Position numbers and translations under genes: made by a program. The notes below the pieces were generated by a model, which had not been told where the DNA came from, did not search any database, and saw only the letters and a program-made list of their open reading frames with translations. A DNA stretch of 64,000 nucleotides from Microvirga puerhi (GTDB taxonomy: Bacteria > Pseudomonadota > Alphaproteobacteria > Rhizobiales > Beijerinckiaceae): assembly GCF_020089865.1 (NCBI RefSeq), contig NZ_JAIRBM010000006.1:186001-250000 (forward strand), written 5' to 3'. Every line of letters begins with the position of its first letter. Position 1 is the stretch's first letter. Positions 29,265 to 39,770 of the stretch are shown in pieces.

Positions 29265-29498
29265 ATGTCCTCAGTCAGCGATGCGCTGGCAGCAACCATC
29301 GCCATCACCGCGGCCCTTGCGACCGTCGTGCTGGCGATTCTGATTGGCCTGTCGAGTCCGCAGGCGACGGAGCCCAGCGCCTCCTGCCGGGAATGGACCG
29401 ATAGCTGCATGGTCTGCAGCCGCCAGCCGGCCGGGATCGCCTGTTCGACACCGGGCATCGCCTGCACGCCACGCCCGCTCCAGTGCCTCAGGCGCTAG
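29265..29498 (+). CDS. Small Cys-rich membrane-anchored protein, unknown function
   Basis: A 77-residue product starting 9 bp after uppP, with GAGG 8 bp before the ATG. Residues 8-29 form one hydrophobic helix (signal anchor). The outer part holds six Cys in a short segment with the pattern CREWTDSCMVCSR then CSTPGIACTP and a final Cys, suggesting a disulfide-bonded periplasmic or surface knot. The pattern looks conserved in Hyphomicrobiales by memory, but I cannot name a family. It ends exactly where a palindromic repeat begins. Confidence 0.6.
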   Translation: MSSVSDALAATIAITAALATVVLAILIGLSSPQATEPSASCREWTDSCMVCSRQPAGIACSTPGIACTPRPLQCLRR

Positions 29499-29547
29499 CG
29501 CATCGTGCGGAAAAGTGGACCCGGTTTTCTGCTCCGAACGATGCGCT
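29497..29547. repeat. Palindromic intergenic repeat
   Basis: Inverted repeat with perfect 10-bp ends (AGCGCATCGT and ACGATGCGCT). The inner bases are also partly complementary (GCGGAAAA against TTTTCTGC). The motif GCGGAAAAGTGGACCCGGTTTT resembles an intergenic palindrome frequent in Methylobacteriaceae and Bradyrhizobium-like genomes (recalled, not searched). It overlaps the stop codon of the small Cys-rich gene and may serve as its transcript end. Confidence 0.55.
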
Positions 29548-29563
29548 CTTCAAAGAGCGGAGC

Positions 29564-29593
29564 ATCGAACGTGAATTCGTATTCACGTTCGAT
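29564..29593. repeat. Perfect 13-bp hairpin between small ORF and nth
   Basis: ATCGAACGTGAAT-TCGT-ATTCACGTTCGAT, 13-bp perfect arms with a 4-nt loop, immediately after the previous palindrome. Together the two occupy most of the 175-bp convergent gap between the small Cys-rich gene and nth, consistent with a bidirectional transcript end or mRNA-stabilising structure. Confidence 0.55.
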
Positions 29594-29673
29594 ACTTTAA
29601 GCTTTTGGTTTTGAGCATCTTTTCACGCAAAGCCGATTCCCACTTTTGCGCTCGATGCTCTCGCGCATCAGCC

Positions 29674-30444
29674 TCACGGCGCCGGCGTCTTGTCCGGATA
29701 GCGGCAGAGATCGTTGATCGGACAGCGCCAGCATTCGGGCCTGCGTGCCTTGCAGATGTAGCGTCCGTGCAGGATCAGCCAGTGATGGGCATGGAGCCGG
29801 AACTCCTCCGGCACCAGGGCCTCGAGGACTTCCTGCGTCTCGAGCGGCGTCCGGGTGATCGCGAACGGAATACGGTTGGTGACGCGGAAGATGTGGGTGT
29901 CGACGGCGATGCGGGGATTGCCGAACGCGATGTTGACCACCACGCTCGCCGTCTTGCGGCCGACGCCCGGAAACGTCTCCAGGATATCGATGGAGTTGGG
30001 AACCTTGCTGCCGAACTCCTCCACCAGACGTTTCGAGAAGGCGATGACGTTCTTCGCCTTGGTGTTGAAGAAATTGAGCGACTTGATGCGTTCGCGCAGC
30101 CCCTCCTCGCCGAGCGCCAGCATCTTCCGGGGCGTATCGGCCATGGGAAAGAGGTTGCGTGTCGCCTTGTTGACGCCCACGTCGGTCGATTGCGCCGAAA
30201 GCGCGACGGCCACCAGGAGCGTGTAGGGATTGGTGTGTTCGAGCTCGCCCTTCGGCTCCGGATTGAGGTCCCGGAACCGGCGGAAGATTTCAAGCACTGT
30301 CGCCCGGTCGACGGGCTTCGGCGCCCGGGACGAAGACGCCTTGGCGGCCGCCTTCGGAGCGGCCTTCGCCTTTCCGGAAAGGGGCGGAACGAGAGCGGCT
30401 TTGGGCTTGGAAATGCGGCGGGGAGACCGTTTCAGATCTGACAT
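29674..30444 (-). CDS. nth: Endonuclease III
   Basis: Base-excision glycosylase/AP lyase for oxidised pyrimidines; 256 residues. A basic Ala/Pro-rich extension of about 45 residues precedes the core. The helix-hairpin-helix is LETFPGVGRKTASVVVN with the catalytic Lys, followed by AVDTHIFRVTNR with the catalytic Asp. The 4Fe-4S cluster loop is formed by four Cys near the C-terminus (CKARRPECWRCPINDLC). It is divergent from the DUF2244 gene with only 20 bp between starts. Confidence 0.97.
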   Translation of the reverse strand: MSDLKRSPRRISKPKAALVPPLSGKAKAAPKAAAKASSSRAPKPVDRATVLEIFRRFRDLNPEPKGELEHTNPYTLLVAVALSAQSTDVGVNKATRNLFPMADTPRKMLALGEEGLRERIKSLNFFNTKAKNVIAFSKRLVEEFGSKVPNSIDILETFPGVGRKTASVVVNIAFGNPRIAVDTHIFRVTNRIPFAITRTPLETQEVLEALVPEEFRLHAHHWLILHGRYICKARRPECWRCPINDLCRYPDKTPAP

Positions 30445-30464
30445 GACAGCGTTATAATTGGCTT

Positions 30465-30974
30465 ATGGATACCAGCAAAGCTGCATTCGACGATCCGGAG
30501 CGGCTCGAAAGGCCCGTTTTCGAGGCCGTGATCAGACCCCATAGGTCTCTTGGACCGGAAGGGTTCAGGATCGTCATGATCCTCCTTTGCCTTTGCTCGA
30601 TCATCGCAAGCCTGCCTTTCGTCATCTCGGGATCCTGGCCCATCGCTGGGTTCTTCGGCCTCGATTTCCTCGGCCTCTATCTGGCGTTCCGAATCAATTA
30701 CCGGCAGGGACAATCCTTCGAGGTTCTTGTCCTGACGCCCATCCGATTGCTGCTCAAGAAGGTCAGCGCCCGGGGAGAAGTCCGGGAGTTCCAGTTCAAC
30801 CCGCTCTGGACCCGGCTCGACCGCCAGGATGACGACGAATTCGGACTCCAGGAGTTGTCGCTCGTCTCCCGTGGCCAGCACGTGGTCGTCGCCCACGACC
30901 TGTCCCCCGGAGAGCGCGAAAGCTTCGCCGAAGCCCTCAGTCGGGCCCTGTCAGAGGTGAAGCGGGGCTATTGA
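30465..30974 (+). CDS. DUF2244 membrane protein
   Basis: Protein of 169 residues with two adjacent transmembrane helices (about residues 37-57 and 60-77) flanked by soluble parts, as in DUF2244. FEAVIRPHRSLGPEGFRIVM precedes the helices, and FNPLWTRLDRQDDDEFGLQELSLVSRG forms the conserved C-terminal block. Function is unknown. It shares a very short head-to-head gap with nth, a pairing I recall as common in this order. Confidence 0.85.
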   Translation: MDTSKAAFDDPERLERPVFEAVIRPHRSLGPEGFRIVMILLCLCSIIASLPFVISGSWPIAGFFGLDFLGLYLAFRINYRQGQSFEVLVLTPIRLLLKKVSARGEVREFQFNPLWTRLDRQDDDEFGLQELSLVSRGQHVVVAHDLSPGERESFAEALSRALSEVKRGY

Positions 30975-31086
30975 CGGCACCCTCGCTCCCGTCTGACTTG
31001 AGAGGTGAAGAGGAAGAGATGCATCACAGGAAACGGGTGTCGCCTGCCATGGCGAGGGCTATGATCATGGTCAAAGGATCACGCCC

Positions 31087-31992
31087 ATGCTGAACACATT
31101 GCGCGACATCACCATCGAGCCGGCGGCTTTGAAGATCCCGGCCGAGCCGCATTCGGACTACGAGCGCGTCCGCTCGATCATCGCCTACATTTCCGAGCGC
31201 TGGCGCGACCAGCCTTCCCTGGAGGCGATCGCTGAGCATGTGGGTCTTTCCACCACCCATGTGCACCATCTCTTCCGCCGCTGGGCCGGGCTGTCTCCAA
31301 AGGCGTTTCTCCAGGCCATTACGCTGGACAATGCCAAGGCTCTGCTCGCCTCCTCGGCCAGCGTGCTCGACACCACCTATGAGCTTGGCCTTTCGGGACC
31401 GGCGCGCCTGCACGATCTCTTCGTCACCCACGAGGCCATGACGCCCGGCGACTACAAGGCAGGCTGCAATGGCCTGACCATGCGCTATGGATTCCACCCC
31501 TCCCCCTTCGGCGAAGCCGTGCTGATCGCCACCGACCGGGGCCTCGCCGGGCTGGGCTTCGTGGACGACGGCGATCGGCAGGCGGCCCTTGCGGACCTGA
31601 TGCGCCGCTGGCCCAAGGCCGTCTATGTCGAGGACGAGGCCGCCACGGCCCCGCTCGCCCGGCGGATCTTCAGCCCGTCGCAATGGCGGTCCGAGCAGCC
31701 GCTCCGGGTCGTCCTGATCGGCACGGATTTCGAGGTCCGGGTCTGGCAGACCCTGCTGCGCATCCCCCGGGACGGCGCGACCACCTATTCCGACATCGCC
31801 CGCCATATCGGCAACCCGAAGGCCTGCCGCGCTGTCGGGGCGGCAGTCGGGCGCAACCCCGTTTCCTTCGTCGTCCCCTGCCACCGGGTGCTCGGCAAGT
31901 CCGGCGCTCTCACCGGCTACCATTGGGGTCTGACTCGCAAGCAGGCAATCCTCGGCTGGGAAGCGGGCCAGGGCCTGGGCCTGAACGGCTGA
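31087..31992 (+). CDS. AraC-type HTH fused to methylated-DNA-protein-cysteine methyltransferase
   Basis: Suicidal repair of O6-alkylguanine combined with a transcription-factor domain; 301 residues. Residues about 25-125 are an AraC/XylS double HTH (SLEAIAEHVGLSTTHVHHLFRRWAG). Residues about 145-295 are the alkyltransferase domain with the DNA-inserting region GNPKACRAVGAAVGRNP and the acceptor Cys in VPCHRVLG at about 265. The N-terminal zinc/Cys sensor domain of true Ada is missing, so phosphotriester sensing is not expected. Promoter targets are unknown; alkB, often an Ada target, lies 8 kb away. Confidence 0.93.
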   Translation: MLNTLRDITIEPAALKIPAEPHSDYERVRSIIAYISERWRDQPSLEAIAEHVGLSTTHVHHLFRRWAGLSPKAFLQAITLDNAKALLASSASVLDTTYELGLSGPARLHDLFVTHEAMTPGDYKAGCNGLTMRYGFHPSPFGEAVLIATDRGLAGLGFVDDGDRQAALADLMRRWPKAVYVEDEAATAPLARRIFSPSQWRSEQPLRVVLIGTDFEVRVWQTLLRIPRDGATTYSDIARHIGNPKACRAVGAAVGRNPVSFVVPCHRVLGKSGALTGYHWGLTRKQAILGWEAGQGLGLNG

Positions 31993-32081
31993 AGGGCCAA
32001 TTCCCCCCGCGGGCCGAGGGCGAGGGAGCACGATTCCCTCCCCGCCTCCGCTTATGGCAGGATTGCAACACCTCCTTCGGG

Positions 32082-32114
32082 CGACGATGAGCGCAACGCA
32101 TCCGCTCATCGTCG
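32082..32114. promoter_or_regulatory. Perfect 12-bp inverted repeat with 9-nt spacer upstream of dnaK
   Basis: CGACGATGAGCG-N9-CGCTCATCGTCG, directly before a candidate dnaK promoter. The spacing equals that of the HrcA operator CIRCE (9-bp arms, N9), but the arm sequence differs from TTAGCACTC. It could be the terminator of the upstream repair gene or a regulator site. No T-tract follows. Confidence 0.5.
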
Positions 32115-32115
32115 T

Positions 32116-32144
32116 CTTGCGGCGTTTCAAACTCCTTCTTATAT
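32116..32144 (+). promoter_or_regulatory. Candidate heat-shock promoter of dnaK
   Basis: CTTGCG at 32116 and CTTATAT at 32138 are separated by 16 bp, fitting the alphaproteobacterial RpoH pattern (CTTG..., about 16-17 bp, CYTATNT) and passably sigma70. It lies about 120 bp upstream of the dnaK ATG and abuts the preceding palindrome. Assigned by pattern only. Confidence 0.4.
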
Positions 32145-32262
32145 CAGCGCCAGCACAGGGGGCAGCCGGCTACGGAAGCATCCTGTCCATGTTCAACCCA
32201 TAAGCCATGGGCCGGGCTGCTTTTAGGGCCCGGCGGTCTGCTTGAAAGTGAGGGATCCCGCC

Positions 32263-34179
<1,917 letters not shown>

Positions 34180-34203
34180 TCCATGGCCGCGGTTTGACGA
34201 ATT

Positions 34204-34240
34204 CGGCACCCGGTGTTTCATCGCCGGGTGCCGTTTTCTT
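34204..34240 (+). terminator. Rho-independent terminator after dnaK
   Basis: Perfect 10-bp stem CGGCACCCGG / CCGGGTGCCG with a 10-nt loop, followed by TTTTCTT, 25 bp after the dnaK stop. It would end or attenuate most dnaK transcripts before the YdeI-like gene and dnaJ, giving more DnaK than DnaJ. Confidence 0.88.
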
Positions 34241-34268
34241 GAACGGGCTGGAAAGGCTTGAAGCAAGA

Positions 34269-34460
34269 ATGAACGACCTGCCGACCGATATCCGTGACGC
34301 CCTCCTCCGGCACAGCGAGGCCGCCCGGGTCTTCGAGCGCCTGTTACCCTCCCATCGACGAGAATATGTCCGGTGGGTCGACGAGGCGAAGAAGCCGGAA
34401 ACCCGGACGAAACGAATCGGCAGCATGATGGAGCGGCTGACCGCTCCGAGGGGCGCCTGA
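34269..34460 (+). CDS. Short YdeI/OmpD-associated-family protein
   Basis: A 63-residue protein matching the C-terminal YdeI/OmpD-associated motif: [32 protein letters not shown]. The N-terminal half ([23 protein letters not shown]) also matches the family's preceding helix. GAAAGG precedes the ATG at about 10 bp. It ends 1 bp before dnaJ, so the two are co-translated. Larger members are linked to peptide-resistance or DUF1905-type proteins; what the short form does between dnaK and dnaJ is unknown. Confidence 0.75.
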   Translation: MNDLPTDIRDALLRHSEAARVFERLLPSHRREYVRWVDEAKKPETRTKRIGSMMERLTAPRGA

Positions 34461-34461
34461 C

Positions 34462-35601
34462 ATGTCGAAGAGCGATTATTACGAGGTCCTCGGCGTTTCG
34501 CGGACCTGTACCGAAGTGGAGATGAAATCCGCGTTTCGGAAGCTCGCGATGAAATATCACCCGGACCGCAACCCGGGAGACCATGAAGCCGAGATCAAGT
34601 TCAAAGAGATCAACGAGGCCTATCAGACCCTGTCCGATGGCCAGAAGCGGGCGGCCTACGACCGGTACGGTCATGCGGCCTTCGCCAATGGCGGCGGGGG
34701 CGGTCCGGGCTTCGGCGGCGATTTCTCCGACTTCATGTCGGACATCTTCGAGAATTTCTTCGGCGATGCGGGCGGGCGTGGGCGCGGTCGGAATACCGGC
34801 GGTCGCGAGCGCGGCGCCGACATGCGCTACAATCTCGAGATCGGTTTGGACGAGGCCTTCCATGGCAAGACCGCCGAACTGAAGATCCCCACCTCCGTCA
34901 CCTGCGAGGTCTGTACCGGCAGCGGCGCGAAGGCCGGCTCACAGCCCAAGCCCTGCCCGACCTGCGGCGGTGCCGGACGCGTGCGCGCCACCCAGGGCTT
35001 TTTCTCCATCGAGCGGACCTGCCCCAACTGCCATGGCCGCGGCGAGGTGATCGACGATCCCTGCCCCAATTGCGGCGGCGCGGGCCGCGTCACGCGCGAG
35101 CGCACGCTCTCGGTCAACATTCCCGCGGGCGTCGAAGACGGCACGCGCATCCGTCTCGCCGGCGAGGGCGAGGCCGGCCTGCGCGGCGGTCCGCCCGGGG
35201 ATCTCTACATCTTCCTGTCGCTCAAGGCGCATCCCTTCTATCAGCGCGATGGAGCGGATCTGTTCTGCCGCGTCCCGATCTCCATGGTTACGGCGGCCCT
35301 CGGCGGAGAGTTCGACGTGCCGACGCTCAGTGGCGGCGATGCGCAGGTGAAGGTTCCCGAAGGCACCCAGTCCGGCAAGCAGTTCCGTCTCAAGGGCAAG
35401 GGCATGCCGGTGCTGCGTTCGCGGGACGTGGGCGATCTCTACATTCAGGTTGTTGTGGAAACGCCGCAGAAACTCAGCAAGCGCCAGCGCGAGCTCCTGA
35501 TGGAGTTCGACCAGGAATGCTCCAAGGAAAACCACCCTGAGAGCACTGGATTTTTCTCCCGCGTGCGCGAGTTCTTCGACGGGCTGAGTGGATCCACTTA
35601 G
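34462..35601 (+). CDS. dnaJ: Chaperone protein DnaJ
   Basis: Hsp40 co-chaperone stimulating DnaK; 379 residues of classic type I layout. The J domain has the HPD motif at about 33-35. A Gly/Phe-rich linker follows (about 75-115). Four CxxCxGxG zinc repeats come next ([32 protein letters not shown], about 152-215), then the C-terminal substrate-binding domains with [14 protein letters not shown]. It starts 1 bp after the YdeI-like gene. Confidence 0.98.
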   Translation: MSKSDYYEVLGVSRTCTEVEMKSAFRKLAMKYHPDRNPGDHEAEIKFKEINEAYQTLSDGQKRAAYDRYGHAAFANGGGGGPGFGGDFSDFMSDIFENFFGDAGGRGRGRNTGGRERGADMRYNLEIGLDEAFHGKTAELKIPTSVTCEVCTGSGAKAGSQPKPCPTCGGAGRVRATQGFFSIERTCPNCHGRGEVIDDPCPNCGGAGRVTRERTLSVNIPAGVEDGTRIRLAGEGEAGLRGGPPGDLYIFLSLKAHPFYQRDGADLFCRVPISMVTAALGGEFDVPTLSGGDAQVKVPEGTQSGKQFRLKGKGMPVLRSRDVGDLYIQVVVETPQKLSKRQRELLMEFDQECSKENHPESTGFFSRVREFFDGLSGST

Positions 35602-35666
35602 CTTGACGGTCGTTTTCATTGAGTTCTAAAGAACCTGTCTGATCCGCGGCTCAAAGGGTCTGCCCA

Positions 35667-36290
35667 GTGCTCCAGTCGTTCCAACGGCCTCGGTCTCGAA
35701 AACTGCCCCTCGGCAAAGACCGCTTTGAAGACGAAGCTCGTTTCTTGAGATCTTGGCTGGAGCGACCTCTGGTGGTCGGCGCGGTCACGCCATCCGGCAA
35801 GGCGCTCGCCCGGACGATGGCGGCCTATGTGGATCCCCGCGTTCCCGGCCCGATCCTGGAACTCGGCCCCGGCACAGGCCCGGTGACCGATGCCCTGATT
35901 CGCCGGGGCGTTGCCCAGGACCGGCTCATCCTCATCGAGTTCAACCCGGAATTCTGCCAGCTTCTGAAGCGCCGCTTTCCCAAGGCGACCATCGTCCAGG
36001 GCGATGCCTACGACCTCGGCGAGACCCTGTCGGGCGTCCTGAAGGAGCCGGCGGCCGCGACCGTGTCGAGCCTGCCGCTCTTCACGAAGCCCATGGACCA
36101 GCGCTTGGAGCTCCTGGAAACCGCGCAGGGCATGATGCATGCCGATGCGCCCTTCATCCAGTTCACCTATGCGGTCGTGCCGCCGATCCCGGCGCGCTCG
36201 AAAGCCTACCGCACCCGCGCCTCGAACCGGATCTGGCGCAATCTCCCCCCGGCCCGTGTCTGGGTCTACAACAAGGTCAACCATCCATGA
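35667..36290 (+). CDS. pmtA: Phospholipid N-methyltransferase (PmtA-like)
   Basis: SAM-dependent methylation of phosphatidylethanolamine towards phosphatidylcholine; 207 residues. The start is GTG at 35667 with AAAGGG upstream. The N-terminal amphipathic region ([20 protein letters not shown]) fits membrane association. The SAM fold has [36 protein letters not shown] and [10 protein letters not shown], the rhizobial PmtA pattern, with [19 protein letters not shown] at the C-terminus. Its stop overlaps the pyrF start (ATGA). Confidence 0.9.
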   Translation: MLQSFQRPRSRKLPLGKDRFEDEARFLRSWLERPLVVGAVTPSGKALARTMAAYVDPRVPGPILELGPGTGPVTDALIRRGVAQDRLILIEFNPEFCQLLKRRFPKATIVQGDAYDLGETLSGVLKEPAAATVSSLPLFTKPMDQRLELLETAQGMMHADAPFIQFTYAVVPPIPARSKAYRTRASNRIWRNLPPARVWVYNKVNHP

Positions 36291-37030
36291 GCGCCGCCAT
36301 GTCCCTTCGCACCGAATCCCTGCCGGGCGAGGACATGCGTGACAGATTGATCATCGGCCTCGATATTTCGTCGGTCGAAGAGGCGCGCGGAATCGTCGAA
36401 CGGATCGGCGATGCCGGGACCTTCTACAAGATCGGATACCAGCTCGCCTATGCGGGCGGCTTCGAGCTGGCGCGGGAACTCATTGCGGATGGCAAGAAGG
36501 TCTTTCTCGACCTCAAGCTCCATGACATCGCCAACACCGTCGAGCAGGGCGTGCGCTCGGTCGCTCGCCTCGGCGCGACGCTTCTGACAGTGCATGCCTA
36601 TCCGCAGACCATGCGGGCGGCGGTTGCCGGCAAGGCCGGCTCGCCCCTGAAGATCCTCGCCGTCACCGTCCTGACCTCCTACGACGACAGTGACCTGATC
36701 GAGGCGGGCTATGCCCCGGTCTCCACCGCCGATCTCGTGGCGCGCCGCGCGGGCCAGGCGCGCGACATCGGCGTCGATGGAATCGTCTGCGCCGCGCCGG
36801 AAGCGGCGCGTGTTCGCGCGATCCTCGGCCCCGACCGCCTCATCGTCACTCCCGGCATCCGTCCGGCCGGAGCCGAAATCGGCGACCAGAAACGCGTCGT
36901 CACGCCCGCCGACGCAATCCGCGCCGGAGCCACCCATCTCGTGGTCGCGCGTCCCATCGTGAAGGCCGAGGATCCCCGCGCCGCCGCGCAGGCGATCCTC
37001 GCCGAAATGAGCGCCGCGCATCGCGCTTGA
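36287..37030 (+). CDS. pyrF: Orotidine-5'-phosphate decarboxylase
   Basis: Final step of UMP synthesis; 247 residues. [20 protein letters not shown] opens the barrel. The catalytic Lys-Asp array is [13 protein letters not shown] (about residues 68-80), and [23 protein letters not shown] and [26 protein letters not shown] supply the phosphate-binding loops. The start at 36287 overlaps the pmtA stop, giving a 17-residue leader; MRDRLIIGL further in is an alternative. DUF1330 genes follow after 54 bp, as often seen next to pyrF in this order. Confidence 0.97.
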   Translation: MSAAMSLRTESLPGEDMRDRLIIGLDISSVEEARGIVERIGDAGTFYKIGYQLAYAGGFELARELIADGKKVFLDLKLHDIANTVEQGVRSVARLGATLLTVHAYPQTMRAAVAGKAGSPLKILAVTVLTSYDDSDLIEAGYAPVSTADLVARRAGQARDIGVDGIVCAAPEAARVRAILGPDRLIVTPGIRPAGAEIGDQKRVVTPADAIRAGATHLVVARPIVKAEDPRAAAQAILAEMSAAHRA

Positions 37031-37084
37031 CGGCAAATCGCCAACAGCGTTCCCCTACCCTCTTCACATCAAGGAAGCCGCGCC

Positions 37085-37375
37085 ATGCCCAAAGGCTATG
37101 TCATTGCCCGCGTCACCGTCACGAATCCCGAGGCCTATGCCGAGTATGCGAAGGGTGCGACTGCGGCGATCAAGCAATACGGTGGACGCCCGCTCGTGCG
37201 CGGGGGCGCCCATGAGGCGCTCGAAGGCGAGGCGCGCCCGCGCAACGTCGTGATCGAATTCGACTCGATGGAGCAGGCGCGCCGCTATTATCATTCGCCC
37301 GAATACCAGGCGGCCAAGGCGAAGCGCGAGGGCGCCTGCATTGCAGAATTCGTCCTCGTCGAAGGAGCGGAATGA
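37085..37375 (+). CDS. DUF1330 family protein (first of tandem pair)
   Basis: Small 96-residue protein with a dimeric ferredoxin-like (ABM-type) fold. GYVIARVTVTNPEAYAEYAKGA, LVRGGAHEALEGEARPRNVVIEFDSMEQARRYYHSPEYQ and AKREG are the family blocks. Function is unknown. Its stop overlaps the start of a second DUF1330 gene, evidently a tandem duplicate (roughly half identical by eye). Confidence 0.9.
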   Translation: MPKGYVIARVTVTNPEAYAEYAKGATAAIKQYGGRPLVRGGAHEALEGEARPRNVVIEFDSMEQARRYYHSPEYQAAKAKREGACIAEFVLVEGAE

Positions 37376-37680
37376 TGGCCAAGGGGTATTGGATCGGCCG
37401 CGTCGATGTCTCCAACCCGGACGCCTATCAGAACTACGTCCGCGCCAATGCCGCGGCCTTCGCAAAGTTTGGTGCCCGCTTCCTCGTGCGCGGCGGCGCG
37501 TTCAAGGCGGTCGAAGGCGACGCCCGCGCGCGCAACGTGGTGATCGAATTCCCGTCCTACGAGGCGGCCCTTGCCTGCTGGGATTCGCCCGAATACAAGG
37601 CCGCCAAGGCGGAGCGCGACGGCCATGCGATGGCCGAGATCATCGTGATCGAGGGATATGACGGGCCGCAGCCCGCATGA
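37372..37680 (+). CDS. DUF1330 family protein (second of tandem pair)
   Basis: Paralogue of the preceding gene, 102 residues: GYWIGRVDVSNPDAYQNYVRAN, LVRGGAFKAVEGDARARNVVIEFPSYEAALACWDSPEYK. It is coupled by ATGA overlaps to the genes on both sides. Two adjacent ATGs (37372, 37375) could serve as the start. A heterodimer of the two paralogues is possible. Confidence 0.9.
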   Translation: MMAKGYWIGRVDVSNPDAYQNYVRANAAAFAKFGARFLVRGGAFKAVEGDARARNVVIEFPSYEAALACWDSPEYKAAKAERDGHAMAEIIVIEGYDGPQPA

Positions 37681-38198
37681 CCGATCCGACCTATTCTGTT
37701 CGTCCGAGCCAGCAGGACGACCTCGCTCGTCTTGCCGACGTGGAGCGATCTGCGGCCGTCGTCTACTTCGCGGCCCTCGGAGAGCCGACGGACGTTCCGG
37801 ATGTCATGGCTCCGGACACCTTGCGGGCCTGTCATGACACAGGCCTGCTCTGGATTTCCGTGGACGGGTCGGACAGGCCCGTTGGCTTTCTTGCCGCCGA
37901 AAAGATCGATGGGTCGCTGTTCATCAAGGAGATGAGCGTCCATCAGAACCATCAGCGTCGCGGCTTGGGCCATTGTCTGATGCAGACGGCTCTGGCGCAT
38001 GCGAGGGATTCCGGCTGCGCATCCGTCTCGCTGACGACGGATCGGTTGATCCCCTTCAATGCTCCCTTCTACGAACGGATCGGCTTTTCGGCTCTGCCGA
38101 TCGATGAAGCGCCCGCAGCGCTTCGCCTCGTTCATGACCAAGAGATCAAAAGCGGTTTCGATCCCCGGCGGCGCATCCTCATGATCCGCAGGCTCTGA
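37677..38198 (+). CDS. GNAT-family N-acetyltransferase
   Basis: Acetyl-CoA-dependent acetyltransferase of 173 residues, substrate unknown. [18 protein letters not shown] begins the fold, [37 protein letters not shown] holds the acetyl-CoA motif (RRGLG), and [15 protein letters not shown] is motif B. It overlaps the preceding DUF1330 gene by 4 bp and lies 56 bp before dapB, so one transcript probably spans pyrF or the DUF1330 pair through here. Confidence 0.9.
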   Translation: MTDPTYSVRPSQQDDLARLADVERSAAVVYFAALGEPTDVPDVMAPDTLRACHDTGLLWISVDGSDRPVGFLAAEKIDGSLFIKEMSVHQNHQRRGLGHCLMQTALAHARDSGCASVSLTTDRLIPFNAPFYERIGFSALPIDEAPAALRLVHDQEIKSGFDPRRRILMIRRL

Positions 38199-38254
38199 GC
38201 TTTGCACCGCTCGGCCATGCGGCTATACCCAGGACGACCGAAGGAGAGACTGGC

Positions 38255-39070
38255 ATGAGCGAGATGCGACTTGTCGTGGTGGGCGCGGCCGGGCGCATGG
38301 GGCGCATGCTCGTCGAGGCCGTGGCCGAGGCGGAGGGCTGTCGCCTGGTCGGCGCCATCGCCAGGCCGGGTTCGGAAGCCATCGGCCACGATGCCGGCCT
38401 GATTGCCGGAATTGGCCTCCTCGATGTGGACATCACGGACGATCCTCTCCCGGTTTTTGCCCAAGCCGACGGCGTTCTCGATTTCACCACCCCGGGGGCA
38501 ACGGTCGCCTTCGCCACGCTTGCCGCGCAAGCGCGCATCGTCCACGTGGTCGGCACGACCGGCCTGCAGGACCCGGATTTCGCCAAGCTCGAAGCGGCGG
38601 CGCGCCACGCACGGATCATCCAGTCCGGAAACATGTCGCTCGGGGTCAACCTGCTGGCCGGGCTCGTTCGCCGGGCGGCTGCGGCACTGGGTGAGGATTT
38701 CGACATCGAAATCCTGGAGATGCACCATCGCATGAAGGTCGACGCCCCATCCGGAACGGCTTTGCTCCTCGGCGACGCCGCGGCCGAGGGCCGGAAGGTC
38801 TCGCTCAAGGATCATTCCGTCCGCGTCCGCGACGGGCACACCGGCGCTCGCCGCGCCGGCGACATCGGCTTTGCGAGCCTGCGCGGGGGCACCGTGGTAG
38901 GCGAGCACAACGTGATCTTCGCAGGCGCGGGCGAGCGGCTCGAGCTGGCGCACCGGGCCGAGGACCGGGGTATCTTCGCACGCGGCGCCGTCAAGGCCGC
39001 CCTCTGGGGCTTTGACAAGAAGCCCGGTTACTATTCCATGGCCGACGTGCTCGGCCTCGACCATCCCTGA
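38255..39070 (+). CDS. dapB: 4-hydroxy-tetrahydrodipicolinate reductase
   Basis: Lysine/diaminopimelate pathway reductase; 271 residues. [19 protein letters not shown] is the nucleotide-binding loop. [31 protein letters not shown] and [22 protein letters not shown] (catalytic His/Lys) follow, with [15 protein letters not shown] in the C-terminal domain. A GGAGAG site precedes the ATG. gpmA follows 35 bp later. Confidence 0.98.
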   Translation: MSEMRLVVVGAAGRMGRMLVEAVAEAEGCRLVGAIARPGSEAIGHDAGLIAGIGLLDVDITDDPLPVFAQADGVLDFTTPGATVAFATLAAQARIVHVVGTTGLQDPDFAKLEAAARHARIIQSGNMSLGVNLLAGLVRRAAAALGEDFDIEILEMHHRMKVDAPSGTALLLGDAAAEGRKVSLKDHSVRVRDGHTGARRAGDIGFASLRGGTVVGEHNVIFAGAGERLELAHRAEDRGIFARGAVKAALWGFDKKPGYYSMADVLGLDHP

Positions 39071-39105
39071 AACCTGTTCCACCCATCGACCGGAGACGCC
39101 GATCC

Positions 39106-39726
39106 ATGAACCGCCTTCTCGTCCTTGCCCGCCACGGCCAAAGCGACTGGAACCTCAAGAACCTCTTCACGGGCTGGAAGGATCCTGGCCTCACGGATCT
39201 CGGCGTCGAGGAAGCGCGCGCCGCCGGGCGGAGGCTGAAGGCCCTCGGCATCCAGTTCGATATCGCCTTCACGTCGGACCTGTCGCGAGCACAGCGCACC
39301 TGCGATTTGATCCTGGAAGAGATCGGCCAGCCGGGTCTTAAGACCATCAAGGACCAGGCCCTCAACGAGCGCGACTACGGCGATCTCTCGGGTCTCAACA
39401 AGGATGACGCCCGCGCCAAGTGGGGCGAGGATCAGGTCCATCTCTGGCGCCGCTCCTACGACGTCCCCCCGCCCGGCGGAGAAAGCCTCAAGGACACCGT
39501 GGCGCGCGTGCTGCCCTACTATATGCGCGAGATCCTGCCCCGCGTGATGCGCGGCGAGCGCATCCTCGTGGCCGCCCACGGCAATTCCCTGCGCGCCCTG
39601 GTGATGGTCCTCGACGGCCTGACGCCGGAGACGATTCCCTCGATGGAACTCGCGACCGGTGTGCCGCTGGTCTACAATCTCAAGGCGGACACCACGGTCG
39701 CGGACAAGAAGGTGCTCGAGGCGTAG
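39106..39726 (+). CDS. gpmA: 2,3-bisphosphoglycerate-dependent phosphoglycerate mutase
   Basis: Glycolytic mutase of 206 residues, the short alphaproteobacterial form. [21 protein letters not shown] contains the phospho-acceptor His at about 11. [10 protein letters not shown] and [22 protein letters not shown] are substrate elements, and [20 protein letters not shown] has the second His. The dapB-gpmA order is typical in this order of bacteria. Confidence 0.97.
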   Translation: MNRLLVLARHGQSDWNLKNLFTGWKDPGLTDLGVEEARAAGRRLKALGIQFDIAFTSDLSRAQRTCDLILEEIGQPGLKTIKDQALNERDYGDLSGLNKDDARAKWGEDQVHLWRRSYDVPPPGGESLKDTVARVLPYYMREILPRVMRGERILVAAHGNSLRALVMVLDGLTPETIPSMELATGVPLVYNLKADTTVADKKVLEA

Positions 39727-39770
39727 CAGGGCCTTTCTCCCCTGCTGCACTGCCGAGGATAACAGACGCT

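Noticed and set aside
32082-32114. HrcA CIRCE operator before dnaK
   Set aside because: Spacing matches but arms do not resemble TTAGCACTC/GAGTGCTAA, so it is listed only as an unassigned palindrome.
34194-34268. Upstream extension of the YdeI-like gene to 34194
   Set aside because: It would start inside the dnaK terminator and lacks a ribosome site; family similarity begins at 34269.
35753-36286. N-terminal extension of pyrF across pmtA
   Set aside because: The extension translates to a Pro/Arg-rich shadow of pmtA. The true start overlaps the pmtA stop at 36287.
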